This document shows, piece by piece, positions 34,290 through 43,494 of a DNA stretch of 64,000 nt (positions are counted from its first letter, which is position 1; each line of letters begins with the position of its first letter). The stretch is taken from NCBI GenBank assembly GCA_016720705.1, contig JADKKB010000007.1, positions 1,054,001 through 1,118,000 of the forward strand. Direction: 5' to 3'. The notes under the pieces are model-generated. The model was not told the origin of the DNA and did not search any database. It saw only the letters and a program-made list of their open reading frames with translations. The translations under genes were made by a program, and so were the position numbers. Source of the stretch: Chloracidobacterium sp. (GTDB lineage: Bacteria > Acidobacteriota > Blastocatellia > Pyrinomonadales > Pyrinomonadaceae).

Positions 34290-35363
34290 TTAACTGTCGT
34301 CAACGGCCCGTAAATATATCGAGTCGAGTGCGGCAAAATAGTCGTCGGACGAGAATTTATCTGCTACCGTTTTTCTAGCGGCGTCACCGATCATAGGCCA
34401 ATCTTCACGCGCCGCAATTACCTTGGAAAGGGTCTTGGCAAGCGCATCGGCGTCGCCCGATGGCACGATAAAACCGTTTTCGCCGTTATCGATCACGGCG
34501 GTGATCGATGCATTGTCCGATGCTATAACGACGCACCGACACGCCATTGCCTCAAGCATTGCCATCGGCATTCCCTCGCCGTAAACGGACGGCAGGACAA
34601 AAATATCACTTGACGCAAGCGTCGCCCATTTCTCCGTCCCCGCAACCACACCGCGATATTCGAACGCAGTCTGAAGTTCGTCGGTCATCGCATCAACGAA
34701 CCATTTCCGCTCAGGCCCGTCACCGCAACATCTTAGGATAAACTCGGTTCCGGAGCGATGCACTTTGCCACAAGCTTCTGCCAACTGGCGAATGCCCTTT
34801 GACTCGTGGATACGGCCGAGAAAGACGACTACCGGCACGTTATTTGACCGCTCGATCAGCGGAGCATTTCTGCGATCGACAGCATTTGGCAATACGGTCA
34901 GTTCAATATTCGGCCAACGGCGGGAAAGTGACGCTCTTTCGATCTCGCTCAGGACAATGACCGCCGCGGAGTGTCTGAGCATAAATCCGATCGCCCGATC
35001 GACGCTTGCGCTCGCAGGCCTGCTCATAAGGTATTTGCCGCCGTGAATAGCAAGAATGACCGGCCGACGGGCAACCCGGCCAACCAATAGCAACATTAGG
35101 TCGCGCCAGATCGAGAGGTTGGTCAACGCGGTATTCAGGTGGATCAGGTCGGGCTTTGAGCGAATTACCGCAATCAGAAACCGCAATGGCAACGCGATCT
35201 GCTTCAACGCCCATCGAGCTCCTTTTCCCTCGCCATCGGTGCTTCCCGCGACAAAATGCGTGTATCTCGACGGGCAATTTTCAATGATCTGCCGCACCAC
35301 CGTTGAGATTCCGCTGACATTGCGGGTTTCGTCTAGTTCTGGCGCGGTGATGAGAATTTTCAT
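34290..35363 (-). CDS. GT4-type glycosyltransferase
   Basis: A 357-residue GT-B fold glycosyltransferase of family 4. It starts at MKILITAPELDE (ATG 35363); an eight-residue upstream extension to 35387 is unlikely. The N-terminal domain has a glycine-containing SGISTVV loop. The C-terminal domain holds the donor site with VVFLGRIHESKGI, and FVLPSVYGEGMPMAMLEAMA, the E-x7-E motif of retaining GT4 enzymes, then VIASDNAS. The sugar donor is unknown. It precedes the WecG-like gene by one base and diverges from the polyprenyl sugar-phosphate transferase, forming a small surface-polysaccharide cluster. Confidence 0.92.
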   Translation of the reverse strand: MKILITAPELDETRNVSGISTVVRQIIENCPSRYTHFVAGSTDGEGKGARWALKQIALPLRFLIAVIRSKPDLIHLNTALTNLSIWRDLMLLLVGRVARRPVILAIHGGKYLMSRPASASVDRAIGFMLRHSAAVIVLSEIERASLSRRWPNIELTVLPNAVDRRNAPLIERSNNVPVVVFLGRIHESKGIRQLAEACGKVHRSGTEFILRCCGDGPERKWFVDAMTDELQTAFEYRGVVAGTEKWATLASSDIFVLPSVYGEGMPMAMLEAMACRCVVIASDNASITAVIDNGENGFIVPSGDADALAKTLSKVIAAREDWPMIGDAARKTVADKFSSDDYFAALDSIYLRAVDDS

Positions 35364-35457
35364 TGAACAAACGAAAGAATATACCAATAGAAGTAATATG
35401 TCAGCAATGGGCTCGAAACCGCATTTGCATACCTTGGCCCATTAGCATAAAAAGTAA

Positions 35458-37017
35458 GTGGCGAATCTACGCCCGCCCGATACGATGTCTGACGCGAAAG
35501 CAGAAATTCCTAAAAACATTATGCCAACCTGGGTAATGCCGTTTGTTAAGCTTATCGCGCTTGTGATCGATGCGGGGCTTTCGGCGTTGAGCCTTTGGGC
35601 GGCATTTGTGGTGCGTCAGGGCCAGCCGATATTTGCCCCGGGATCGTGGTCCTGGTCAGCAGAGTTTGCACCATATTCGGGAATATTGTATTTTGCCGTG
35701 CCGGCCCGTTTGGCGATGCTGATCTATCAGCGGGCCTATCGTTTTGACGGTGCGTTTTCGTACTCGGCCGAGGCGATCCGGTACTTACAGGCAGCAACCG
35801 TGAGTTCGCTTTTGACCGTGGCATGGGCGTTTCTGTTCCGAGGCGGATTTGCCTACCGCGAATTCTCATATTCACGAAGTATTTTTATAGCAGACTTTTT
35901 CTTCTCGCTTTTGATGATCGGCGGATTTCACTTTGCGATCCGGCGTATTCAAGCCGGGCTTCGCGAACGCGGTATCAATCTGATCCCGACGATGATCGTA
36001 GGCACGTCGAACGAAGCGGTCCGGACCGTACAAGAACTTTCTGAACGCAAATATCTCGGTTATAAAGTGATAGGTCTGGTTGCGACCGGTGACTCCGCAC
36101 CCGAGACGATCACACTGGACGGCGGAAAAATCATTCCGGTGGTCGGACACGTCCGAGACCTCGACTTACACATCGTCCGATACAGGATCCAAGAGGTGAT
36201 AATCACCGATGACAGTTTCTCCGGTGATCGTTTGTTTGAGGCAATGATGAAACTAGGACGCAACCAGCGAGTGGAATTTCGCTTTGCGCCTAATCTTTTC
36301 AACGTATTGCCGCAAAAGACGAGCGTCGATCAGATCGGTGTCCTACCGATGGTCCGTCTTTTTCGTGAACCGCTGACAGACGTCCAGCGATTTGTAAAAC
36401 GTCTATCCGATATCGTTTTGGCAATTGTAGCCGCGATCATTACGGCTCCGATCTGGCTGGCGGCCGCAATATTGGTACGGATCGATTCCAAGGGACCGCT
36501 GATCTACCGTCAGGAACGCGTCGGGATGGATGGCAGGATGTTTCTATGCTTTAAGTTTCGCTCGATGGCTGCCGACTCGGACGACGCGATCCATCGCGAA
36601 GCATATCAAAAGAATATTGTCGGCGACGCCGAGGCAAATGCCGGCAACGAAAGCTCACCGATATACGGCAAGGTGAAAAATGACCCGCGCGTCACTCGCG
36701 TCGGCTCATTCATTCGCCGCACAAGTATCGACGAATTACCGCAACTTTTAAATGTCATACGCGGCGAAATGAGCATAGTCGGCCCGCGTCCGCCGATCCC
36801 ATACGAGGTCGAGGAATACGACATTTGGCACCGAAAGCGGCTCGATATGAAACCCGGGATAACCGGACTCTGGCAAGTGTCGGGCCGCAATCGCCTGACA
36901 TTTGACGAGATGGTCAAGATAGATCTCTATTACATCGAGAACTGGTCCTTGCTCCTGGATGCCAAGATAATGTTACTTACGATACCTGCGGTCTTTCGCG
37001 GTGATGGGGCACGATGA
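35458..37017 (+). CDS. Polyprenyl-phosphate sugar-1-phosphate transferase (WcaJ/PssY type)
   Basis: This enzyme starts polysaccharide repeat-unit assembly by moving a sugar phosphate to undecaprenyl phosphate. The 519-residue protein has four N-terminal helices, a central Rossmann-like CoA-binding domain (PTMIVGTSNEAVRTV) and the C-terminal bacterial sugar transferase domain. That domain shows KRLSDIVLAI, PLIYRQERVG, FKFRSM, RRTSIDELPQLLNV, MSIVGPRPP and KPGITGLWQVSGR. The frame opens with a GTG at 35458; the ATG at 35485 is an equally good start, and neither has a clear ribosome site. prmC overlaps its stop by four bases. Confidence 0.93.
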   Translation: MANLRPPDTMSDAKAEIPKNIMPTWVMPFVKLIALVIDAGLSALSLWAAFVVRQGQPIFAPGSWSWSAEFAPYSGILYFAVPARLAMLIYQRAYRFDGAFSYSAEAIRYLQAATVSSLLTVAWAFLFRGGFAYREFSYSRSIFIADFFFSLLMIGGFHFAIRRIQAGLRERGINLIPTMIVGTSNEAVRTVQELSERKYLGYKVIGLVATGDSAPETITLDGGKIIPVVGHVRDLDLHIVRYRIQEVIITDDSFSGDRLFEAMMKLGRNQRVEFRFAPNLFNVLPQKTSVDQIGVLPMVRLFREPLTDVQRFVKRLSDIVLAIVAAIITAPIWLAAAILVRIDSKGPLIYRQERVGMDGRMFLCFKFRSMAADSDDAIHREAYQKNIVGDAEANAGNESSPIYGKVKNDPRVTRVGSFIRRTSIDELPQLLNVIRGEMSIVGPRPPIPYEVEEYDIWHRKRLDMKPGITGLWQVSGRNRLTFDEMVKIDLYYIENWSLLLDAKIMLLTIPAVFRGDGAR

Positions 37018-37859
37018 ACATCGCCGAGGCATTGGCCGCCGCGACTGAGCGGTTGGAAAATAGCGGAATACCTGAATCCCGCCGTGAGGCGGCGTCGCTG
37101 ATAGCTTTTGCGATCGGCCGTGAACGCGTTTTTCTGATCGCGCATCCCGAGTATATTTTAACGGTTGACGAGACGGCGGCGATAGATGAATCGGTCAAGC
37201 GCCGCTCATCTCGGGAGCCGTTTCAGTACATTGTCGGCCGCCAGGAATTTTACGCTCTCGATTTTGAAGTCAGCCCGTCGGTACTGATACCACGCCCCGA
37301 GACGGAGTTGCTGGTTGCTCGGGCTATCGACGAACTCAGCAAGATAGATGAACCCCAGTTTTGCGAGATCGGCGTTGGTTCAGGCTGCATCTCAATTTCG
37401 GTGCTTTACAATGTTCCGAACGCAACGGCGGTAGGACTGGACATTTCGGAAGCTGCGTTGGCAGTCGCCCGAAAAAATGCCGATCGACACAATGTGCTTG
37501 GCCGCCTCGATCTTAGATCGTCAGATATTTACGGATCGCTGACGCCGCGGCAGTTTCACGCGATTCTCTCAAATCCGCCCTACATTCCCTCAAGCGATAT
37601 GCCGGCCCTTCAACCGGAGGTCTCCGAGTTCGAACCGCGTGTCGCTCTGACAGATGGCGGATCCGGCATCGAGATCATAGAAAGGATCATCGCCGGGGCT
37701 CCGACATTTCTGCTAGATGGCGGCATATTGATGCTTGAGATCGGTGCCGGACAATCTGAGATCGTCTGTGAAATGTTCGATCCAATGGTCTGGCGTACCG
37801 TCATTGTCCTGCCGGATCTCCAGCAAATACCTCGAACGGTGATCGCCGTTAAAAAATGA
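37014..37859 (+). CDS. prmC: Release factor glutamine methyltransferase PrmC
   Basis: PrmC methylates the GGQ glutamine of peptide release factors RF1 and RF2. The 281-residue protein has the helical N-terminal domain (EALAAATERL) with the linker QYIVGRQEFYALDFEVSPSVLIPRPETE, in which VLIPRPETE is conserved. The SAM-binding loop EIGVGSGCISI and the catalytic SNPPYIPSSD complete the pattern. All are diagnostic. It overlaps the sugar transferase by ATGA; this coupling is unusual, since prmC usually follows prfA. Confidence 0.95.
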   Translation: MNIAEALAAATERLENSGIPESRREAASLIAFAIGRERVFLIAHPEYILTVDETAAIDESVKRRSSREPFQYIVGRQEFYALDFEVSPSVLIPRPETELLVARAIDELSKIDEPQFCEIGVGSGCISISVLYNVPNATAVGLDISEAALAVARKNADRHNVLGRLDLRSSDIYGSLTPRQFHAILSNPPYIPSSDMPALQPEVSEFEPRVALTDGGSGIEIIERIIAGAPTFLLDGGILMLEIGAGQSEIVCEMFDPMVWRTVIVLPDLQQIPRTVIAVKK

Positions 37860-38053
37860 TTTGGGCGATCGGTTGATTTTACTTGCCTTTAACAACAAAG
37901 TGGCGTTAATATGAGGGTGAATTCCACAAGACGTTTGAAATGGTTCAGTTTGCGTTCGAAGTAGCTAGGTTTTTTCGGTAAGTAAGGTGCGAATGATATC
38001 GGCTGACAAACTTCGAATTTTCCGGCCCTATATCTAGATCGGAGGTGACTATT

Positions 38054-38245
38054 ATGCTAAACGGTATTTTGGCGGTTCTTTCAGCAATAATTGCTGCGTT
38101 TTCATTCTATCAATACTCAACGAGTGGAGACAATAAACTTTACTTGGTAGTTTCGATCATCTTTCTGATCGCGTTTCTCGCACTGGGAGCAATGTTTCTC
38201 TCAAGCCGAGTTAACAAGACCGAGGACATTCATATCACTGAGTAA
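38054..38245 (+). CDS. Small two-helix membrane protein
   Basis: A 63-residue protein with two membrane helices (about residues 3-19 and 31-50) joined by YQYSTSGDNKLY, ending in a short charged tail. The ATG at 38054 is preceded by GGAGGT at a normal distance; the GTG at 38045 overlaps that ribosome site and is not the start. I do not recognise a family. Such small hydrophobic proteins are common membrane-stress or accessory subunits, but nothing here shows a role. Confidence 0.6.
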   Translation: MLNGILAVLSAIIAAFSFYQYSTSGDNKLYLVVSIIFLIAFLALGAMFLSSRVNKTEDIHITE

Positions 38246-38290
38246 TCAGAGCATCATCTTCCGGTTTATATCCGATGTTTATTTCCGGAT

Positions 38291-38386
38291 ATGAGTAGGG
38301 GCCTATTTTTGTTTTTGGCGGCCGTACTGGCGATCAGTGCGGCTGCCATTTTTGGATCTAATCGCACCTGGCACGGTGATCCCTAA
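38291..38386 (+). CDS. Possible 31-residue membrane peptide
   Basis: An ATG at 38291 opens a 31-codon frame with a single hydrophobic helix (GLFLFLAAVLAISAAAIFG) and a short polar tail ending HGDP. It lies 45 bases after the small two-helix gene, on the same strand. The ribosome site is weak and the length is short, so it may be chance; the clean helix-plus-tail layout is the only support. Confidence 0.25.
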   Translation: MSRGLFLFLAAVLAISAAAIFGSNRTWHGDP

Positions 38387-38466
38387 TTGGAAATCTAATG
38401 TTGACAATAATGTAAGGATTTATCATCCTATTAGTCTAGGCTTGTCTTTCAGGCCGTAGTTATTAG

Positions 38467-39030
38467 ATGCCAAAGATCGCAGACATACAGGAAACGCCGA
38501 ATCCGAACGCGGTAAAGTTCATTTTAAAGGAGCCGGTCTCGCACGGCACGTCCCACTCGTTCAAGTCGGCTGAGGCGGCGGCGGACGATCAATTCGCCCG
38601 CTCGATCTTTGAGACCGGATCCGTTGTCTCTGTATTCTATATGGACAAAATGGTCACGGTCGAAAAGACCGATGACGCTGAATGGGACGAGATACTACCG
38701 GAACTTGCCGTTCCGATCAGAGCGGCTGAGGCGGTTGCGACTAGCAAGGGCAAAGCTGCTGCTGCGATGGTCGGCGGAGCGATCGCCGCGGCCGCAAGTG
38801 ACGACCCTAAGCTCGGTGAGATCAATGCCCTTCTCGACGAACGCATTCGTCCATATCTTGCGGGTGACGGGGGATGGCTGGAAGTACTCGAACTTGATAA
38901 CGACATATTGAGGATCCGCTATGAGGGTGCCTGCGGCAGTTGCCCCAGTTCGCTTACAGGGACGCTGATGGCGATCGAAAATATGATCAAAGAAGAGATC
39001 GATCCCGCCATAACAGTCGTTGCTACCTAG
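38467..39030 (+). CDS. NfuA-like Fe-S carrier (Nfu N-terminal plus NifU C-terminal domain)
   Basis: A 187-residue protein with an N-terminal Nfu domain (MPKIADIQETPNPNAVKFIL, key TPNPNAVKF) and a C-terminal NifU-like domain carrying the cluster-binding CGSC in YEGACGSCPSSLTGTL. A Ala-rich linker (about residues 90-115) separates them. It carries and delivers Fe-S clusters in the cytosol. It is separate from the suf region but likely works with it. The window thus encodes both assembly (SufBCDSU) and transfer (Nfu). Confidence 0.93.
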   Translation: MPKIADIQETPNPNAVKFILKEPVSHGTSHSFKSAEAAADDQFARSIFETGSVVSVFYMDKMVTVEKTDDAEWDEILPELAVPIRAAEAVATSKGKAAAAMVGGAIAAAASDDPKLGEINALLDERIRPYLAGDGGWLEVLELDNDILRIRYEGACGSCPSSLTGTLMAIENMIKEEIDPAITVVAT

Positions 39031-39081
39031 TCAAAAACGCTACATTACCATTTCTTTATTTTGTTGAATCAAAAGAAATTC

Positions 39082-39111
39082 TTGACATAATTCGGTCAAA
39101 TTGGTCATAAT
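39082..39111 (+). promoter_or_regulatory. Sigma-70 type promoter
   Basis: TTGACA (39082-39087) followed after 18 bases by CATAAT (39106-39111), an excellent -35 and a 5/6 -10. It lies 121 bases upstream of the GTG start at 39232, implying an untranslated leader of about 115 bases. Confidence 0.6.
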
Positions 39112-39231
39112 TTGTTTTGTGGCGGTTTACGCGTATCGTCACTCCGACCACAAACTTATTTTCTACTCATATCTACAGACCTTTTACATCCCGATTTTAG
39201 GATCGTTGCCAGCCAATGGAGGAAAGACCCA

Positions 39232-41325
39232 GTGAATAGCGAAGAACTCGAACAAAGTCTGAAGGCCGAATTTGAGAATTATCTCAAACAGGTCATCGCG
39301 GAGATGCGCGATGACGTTACGGAATTTCAGATCAAGATAGAGAGCGAGTTTGAAAAACACAAATCCCACATCGATGAGGCATTCAATGGTTTTTCTGCTC
39401 GTTTTGACTCAGAACACACGTTCGACGAAGGATTCCGCGAATCGGTAGTCGAGCATATGCGGCTTGCCCGTGACGAGGGCGCGAAGATCACCGCAACGGC
39501 CATCACTAACGCGGAAGAAATGGAGAGACTCGCGACTCCTGAGTTTAATCTCGCCGACATTAAAGAAGCCGTTATTGATATCAGCAGTAAAGATTCGCAG
39601 TCAGCGATCCTTAAAGCGCTCATTCAGCACGCGGCATCTTTCACGCCTCGCGGTGCGTTTTTTATCATTAAGGGTGATCATTTTGTCGGTTGGAAAGTAT
39701 TTGGCAAAGAAGCCGGTAATGGTGAGAATGCGGTTCGCGACATTCACTTCCCGGTTGCGGCAGATTCGATCTTGGGCAATTCGGTACGGGGTCAATCGAT
39801 GTCCGAAGGTTGGTTCGGAACCTATACCGAAGACAATTCCTTTTTGGAACCGCTTGAGTTTGGCCAGCCCGATCGGATGTACGCGATCCCGCTGGTCGCT
39901 CGCGGCCGCGGCGTCGCAGTTTTGTACGCTGATTACGGCCACGAAGGCGTTGCCGTAAACACGGACGCCTTAGAAATGCTGGTTCGCGTGGCAGGCCTGA
40001 CGGTCGAAATGCTGGCATCGGCAAAGGCTGCTCGATATGGTTCTGAACCGGCGGCCGTTGCGGAAGTCGCAGACGACAATCACGAAAACGAGTCGGTCCA
40101 TAGCGAGAGTTCGTTCGACGCTGTCCCGGTTGTCGCATCGCCGTTTTACGAGTCCGCGGACGCTCACAGCGAAAACGCTGACATTGACGCAGATCAGGCC
40201 GAAGTTGTCGCAGAAAACGAGGCAACGCACCCGCCGGCATTCGGCTACGACTCAGAGCCGTACAGATCGGAGGAGAATGTCGCCGATATGTATCCTGAGG
40301 CAGACGTCGAAACTAAACATATTCCGGAAACTCCGGTTTCAGAATATTCGGCGGTCGTAGAGACTGCCGAAGGTGAGATCACCGATAATGAAATTGTTGA
40401 AGCTGAAACGCCTGAAGTAGAAAATGTTTATGAGGTAAATGTCGACACGGAAATCGTTGATGATGAACGTGTAGACGCAGAAAATGTTGATACTGATAGT
40501 GACCACGCTGATCACGCCGTTGCCGACGCAACGGACGATACTCCGGCCGAGTCAAAGGATTTCGAGACTCCGGAATTTTTGCGATCTGAAAGCGTTCAGT
40601 TCGAGACCGTGTCGTCGATAACCGAAACCCACACAGAGATCGTCGATTCTTCGTCGATCACGGTGGAAACGGCAGAAATTCATACCGCGGAGGTCGAACA
40701 CGTCATCGAATCCGAAAGTTTCGCGGCGTATGAACCTGCTGTCGATCACAGTCCGGTAGTTGAGACGGCGTTTGATCATTTCAACGTCGAAAAGGAAACA
40801 TCGGACGAGGCCGAGACTCCATATACGGCGCCGACCGTTCAATTCGATACACCCACAGTTTCGGAACCGGCAGTTTCATTCAATGACGTGTCGCCCTTTG
40901 ACCGACCGATCGAGAAATTTGAGCCAGCGACAGCGATCGGTGCTATTCCGGCGTCCAATCTCACCCCCGTGGTCGAAAAGGTCTCGCTTCCGATCGGAAG
41001 CCGTCTTAGCGATCGCAATGTCGACCTGCCCATCGAGGTCGCAGATGAGGAACGCCGTTACCACAATGACGCACGGCGGTTCGCACGACTGCTAGTATCC
41101 GAGATCAAGCTCTATAATGAGAAAAGGGTGCAGGAAGGGCGCGAGGCTCACGATCTTTACGAAAGGCTTCGTGAGGCGATCGACCGCTCACGCGAGATGT
41201 ACGACAAGCGCGTTCAACCTCCGGTAGCGTCCAAATTTGACTACTTCCATTATGAATTGGTAAGTTCGCTAGCCGAGGGTGATATTGGGCGGCTCGGCGG
41301 CAGTTATCCGGGAGCTACAGTCTAA
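39232..41325 (+). CDS. GAF-like protein with a long acidic region, function unknown
   Basis: About 697 residues. The start is a GTG at 39232 after GGAGGA; earlier in-frame starts lack a ribosome site. Residues 1-55 form an acidic helical/coiled-coil part. Residues of about 110-260 resemble a GAF sensor domain (AARGAFFIIKGDHFVGWKVFG-type core: GAFFIIKGDHFVGWK). About 280 residues of very acidic low complexity (E, V, D, T, A) follow. The conserved-looking C-terminal 95 residues are basic and helical (DARRFARLLVSEIKLYNEKR, then LYERLREAIDRSREMYDKRV). No output domain is recognisable. A cytosolic regulator or scaffold is a guess. It ends before a bidirectional terminator. Confidence 0.75.
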   Translation: MNSEELEQSLKAEFENYLKQVIAEMRDDVTEFQIKIESEFEKHKSHIDEAFNGFSARFDSEHTFDEGFRESVVEHMRLARDEGAKITATAITNAEEMERLATPEFNLADIKEAVIDISSKDSQSAILKALIQHAASFTPRGAFFIIKGDHFVGWKVFGKEAGNGENAVRDIHFPVAADSILGNSVRGQSMSEGWFGTYTEDNSFLEPLEFGQPDRMYAIPLVARGRGVAVLYADYGHEGVAVNTDALEMLVRVAGLTVEMLASAKAARYGSEPAAVAEVADDNHENESVHSESSFDAVPVVASPFYESADAHSENADIDADQAEVVAENEATHPPAFGYDSEPYRSEENVADMYPEADVETKHIPETPVSEYSAVVETAEGEITDNEIVEAETPEVENVYEVNVDTEIVDDERVDAENVDTDSDHADHAVADATDDTPAESKDFETPEFLRSESVQFETVSSITETHTEIVDSSSITVETAEIHTAEVEHVIESESFAAYEPAVDHSPVVETAFDHFNVEKETSDEAETPYTAPTVQFDTPTVSEPAVSFNDVSPFDRPIEKFEPATAIGAIPASNLTPVVEKVSLPIGSRLSDRNVDLPIEVADEERRYHNDARRFARLLVSEIKLYNEKRVQEGREAHDLYERLREAIDRSREMYDKRVQPPVASKFDYFHYELVSSLAEGDIGRLGGSYPGATV

Positions 41326-41344
41326 CCACTACAAAAGGAAACAG

Positions 41345-41381
41345 AAAAAGCCGCGTGTTGAAAGATACACGCGGCTTTTTT
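41345..41381. terminator. Bidirectional rho-independent terminator
   Basis: A perfect 14-bp stem (41345-41358 with 41367-41380), eight-base loop, A-run on the left and T-run on the right. It sits between the convergent GAF-like gene and the gene at 41397-41909 and can serve both. Confidence 0.93.
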
Positions 41382-41396
41382 GTTTGTTTCCGGCGA

Positions 41397-41909
41397 CTAT
41401 TGTTCAGTTCTTTCGGATGGAAATACCGGCCGCGTCGGGCCCGGATTATCCGGCGAAGTGTGGCGGTGCACGATCTTCCAATCCTTGCCGATCAACTTGT
41501 AAACAAGCGTCATTCGCCCGGATGCACTTTCAAGCTTTCCGTCGTTCTCCTGTGTTTGCTTCCACTTACACGAGACATAAGCTGCCGTCTTGCTGAGCAT
41601 TTCGACTCGAACGCCGGTCACGTCGATAGTCACATTTGAGACTTTGGCGTACGAAGACTCGACGTTTGATTTGATGTTTTCCCAACCACCGGTAGCCGAG
41701 CCGTTATTATTAAAGACGAGCAGCCGATCGCTTTTCTCGTAGGAAGCCGACACTTTTTCGGCATCGACCTGCTTTATACCATCGATCAAACGATCAAATG
41801 CCTGACGTACGCCCTTAGTCGGGTCGGTAGTTGCCGCCGGTTTCTTCTGGGCCGCCACATTGATAGCTAACGCCGCAAGAATTACAATTACATATGCAAA
41901 TTTATTCAT
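41397..41909 (-). CDS. Exported SnoaL/DUF4440-like protein
   Basis: A 170-residue protein with a signal peptide (about 1-20, ending AAQ) and an NTF2-like alpha+beta domain of the DUF4440/SnoaL kind. Typical are the helical start GVRQAFDRLIDGIKQVDAEKVSASYE, then LLVFNNNGSATGGWENIK, the central VRVEMLSKTAAYVSCKW and the terminal MTLVYKLIGKDWKIVHRHTS (key GKDWKIVHRH). Members range from enzymes to ligand binders; no catalytic residue can be fixed here. A periplasmic location follows from the signal peptide. It converges on the GAF-like gene. Confidence 0.82.
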   Translation of the reverse strand: MNKFAYVIVILAALAINVAAQKKPAATTDPTKGVRQAFDRLIDGIKQVDAEKVSASYEKSDRLLVFNNNGSATGGWENIKSNVESSYAKVSNVTIDVTGVRVEMLSKTAAYVSCKWKQTQENDGKLESASGRMTLVYKLIGKDWKIVHRHTSPDNPGPTRPVFPSERTEQ

Positions 41910-42002
41910 AGTTGACCGTCCTTGACCGTATATACAGATCTGGTGTGAGTTTATAATTGTGCAACTCTTGCTTGCAACATCAGGCGATCAATCATCAAAG
42001 CT

Positions 42003-43283
42003 ATGACCGAAAAATTTGATTGTGCATCGTGCGCAGCCCCGCTCGATTTCGAAGGCACACCGGTTCAAAAGTGCAAATTCTGCGGCAGTACCGTGATAGT
42101 ACCTCAGGAATTGATCCGCGGGAATGATTTCCACCCAAACAATCCGGCGGGTATGGAACTCGATCTGGCAGAGGTCCTAAAGCTTATTGCCAATGGAAAT
42201 AAGATCGCCGCCATCAAGCTTTTTCGGGAAACATTTGATGTGGGCCTGAAAGAGGCAAAGGTCGCCGTTGAATCGATCGAGGGCGGCCGCGGTGCGATTC
42301 TTTCCTCAACACGTACCGCAGATATAAAGGGTGCTTGGTCGACCAATGATTCGATTGCCAAGAGGCAATTGACGTCTCGCGTCGTAAAACCGATATTGGG
42401 CAGCATCTTACTGATCTTTCTGCTGACCGCCGGCTTTGTTGCCACGATCCTGTATGTCACATATCGGTCGGTCGACCGGGCTTTCAACAATGCGGTCAAT
42501 CCGATCACTAAGCGGGGCACAACCCAATCGTTGCCGGCCAACGAATTGCTGAAGTTTGGCGGCAAAGGCAGCGGGCCCGGCCAATTTAGCGATAATCGAT
42601 ACATCGGTGTGGACAGTAGCGGCGGGATCTATTCTGCCGAATATCAGGGCGGCCGCGTCCAGACATTCGATCGCACAGGTATTTTCATTTCGCAGTGGTC
42701 GGCCGGAGCCACCATTATCGCAGATATGGCGGTTGGTCGTGACGGAGTGGTCTATGTACTAGATGCCCGAGGTATCGCTGCCTATGACGGGTCGAGCGGC
42801 AAGCTTCAGCGGCGGATCGAGCGTCCAAATCTTGCCGGCATCGCGGTAACGGCAGATGGCCGAGTGGTCGCCGCCGGACGTAAAGGGATCGCCATCCTCA
42901 GTGACTCACTCGCCACTATAAGCGACCGGAAAGACGCTTTGACACGGGCAAATGCCTTGAAGGGCTTTACGCACGTCGCCGTCGATGGCCTTGATAATGT
43001 CTACGCTGTCGACGCAAGCAACCGCGAGATCTGTAAATTTGCGGCGGACGGTCAATTTCTAAAGCGCATCAGCACCGATGTATCCTCACCAAACTCGATC
43101 GCCATTGACCCCAAGGGTCGACTTTTTATTTCGGACACGAGCAAGATGATCGCTATTGACGAGAATGGTTTGCCGCTCGGGTCATTCCCGGTTGATCAGG
43201 CATTCGGTTCCGCATTTAATGACGACGGTGAATTGCTGATCGCTTCGCGGCCGTTCGTCGTCAAATATTCCTTAGGCTTTTAA
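42003..43283 (+). CDS. Zinc-ribbon, L7/L12-like and NHL-type propeller membrane protein
   Basis: A 426-residue chimeric protein. Residues 1-35 form a zinc ribbon (CASCAAPL ... CKFCGS). Residues of about 50-95 resemble the ribosomal L7/L12 C-terminal fold (KLFRETFDVGLKEAKVAVE). One membrane helix lies near 135-155. The rest resembles a six-bladed NHL beta-propeller (GPGQFSDNRYIGVDSSGGIY, then VYVLDARGIAAYD and VAVDGLDNVYAVDA repeats). The cytosolic zinc and L12-like half and external propeller suggest a membrane sensor or assembly factor; the function is not known. It is divergent from the DUF4440-like gene with 93 bases between. Confidence 0.78.
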   Translation: MTEKFDCASCAAPLDFEGTPVQKCKFCGSTVIVPQELIRGNDFHPNNPAGMELDLAEVLKLIANGNKIAAIKLFRETFDVGLKEAKVAVESIEGGRGAILSSTRTADIKGAWSTNDSIAKRQLTSRVVKPILGSILLIFLLTAGFVATILYVTYRSVDRAFNNAVNPITKRGTTQSLPANELLKFGGKGSGPGQFSDNRYIGVDSSGGIYSAEYQGGRVQTFDRTGIFISQWSAGATIIADMAVGRDGVVYVLDARGIAAYDGSSGKLQRRIERPNLAGIAVTADGRVVAAGRKGIAILSDSLATISDRKDALTRANALKGFTHVAVDGLDNVYAVDASNREICKFAADGQFLKRISTDVSSPNSIAIDPKGRLFISDTSKMIAIDENGLPLGSFPVDQAFGSAFNDDGELLIASRPFVVKYSLGF

Positions 43284-43494
43284 GCTGTATAAAATACACC
43301 ATTTCGTCGCTGCGGCATTACAAATTGCACCGTTTCGGACTCTGAATTTTGGCCGGAACTGACCGTTAGTCGCATTTTACAGCGGCGCCCGGATTTTTAC
43401 TGTGAGGTACGATAATTGCATCTACTTTGGATAGGTGAGGATGATTCACAGCAACATCCGTCTTTGAAAAAATTTTAATCTGGAGGGAAAGCAT

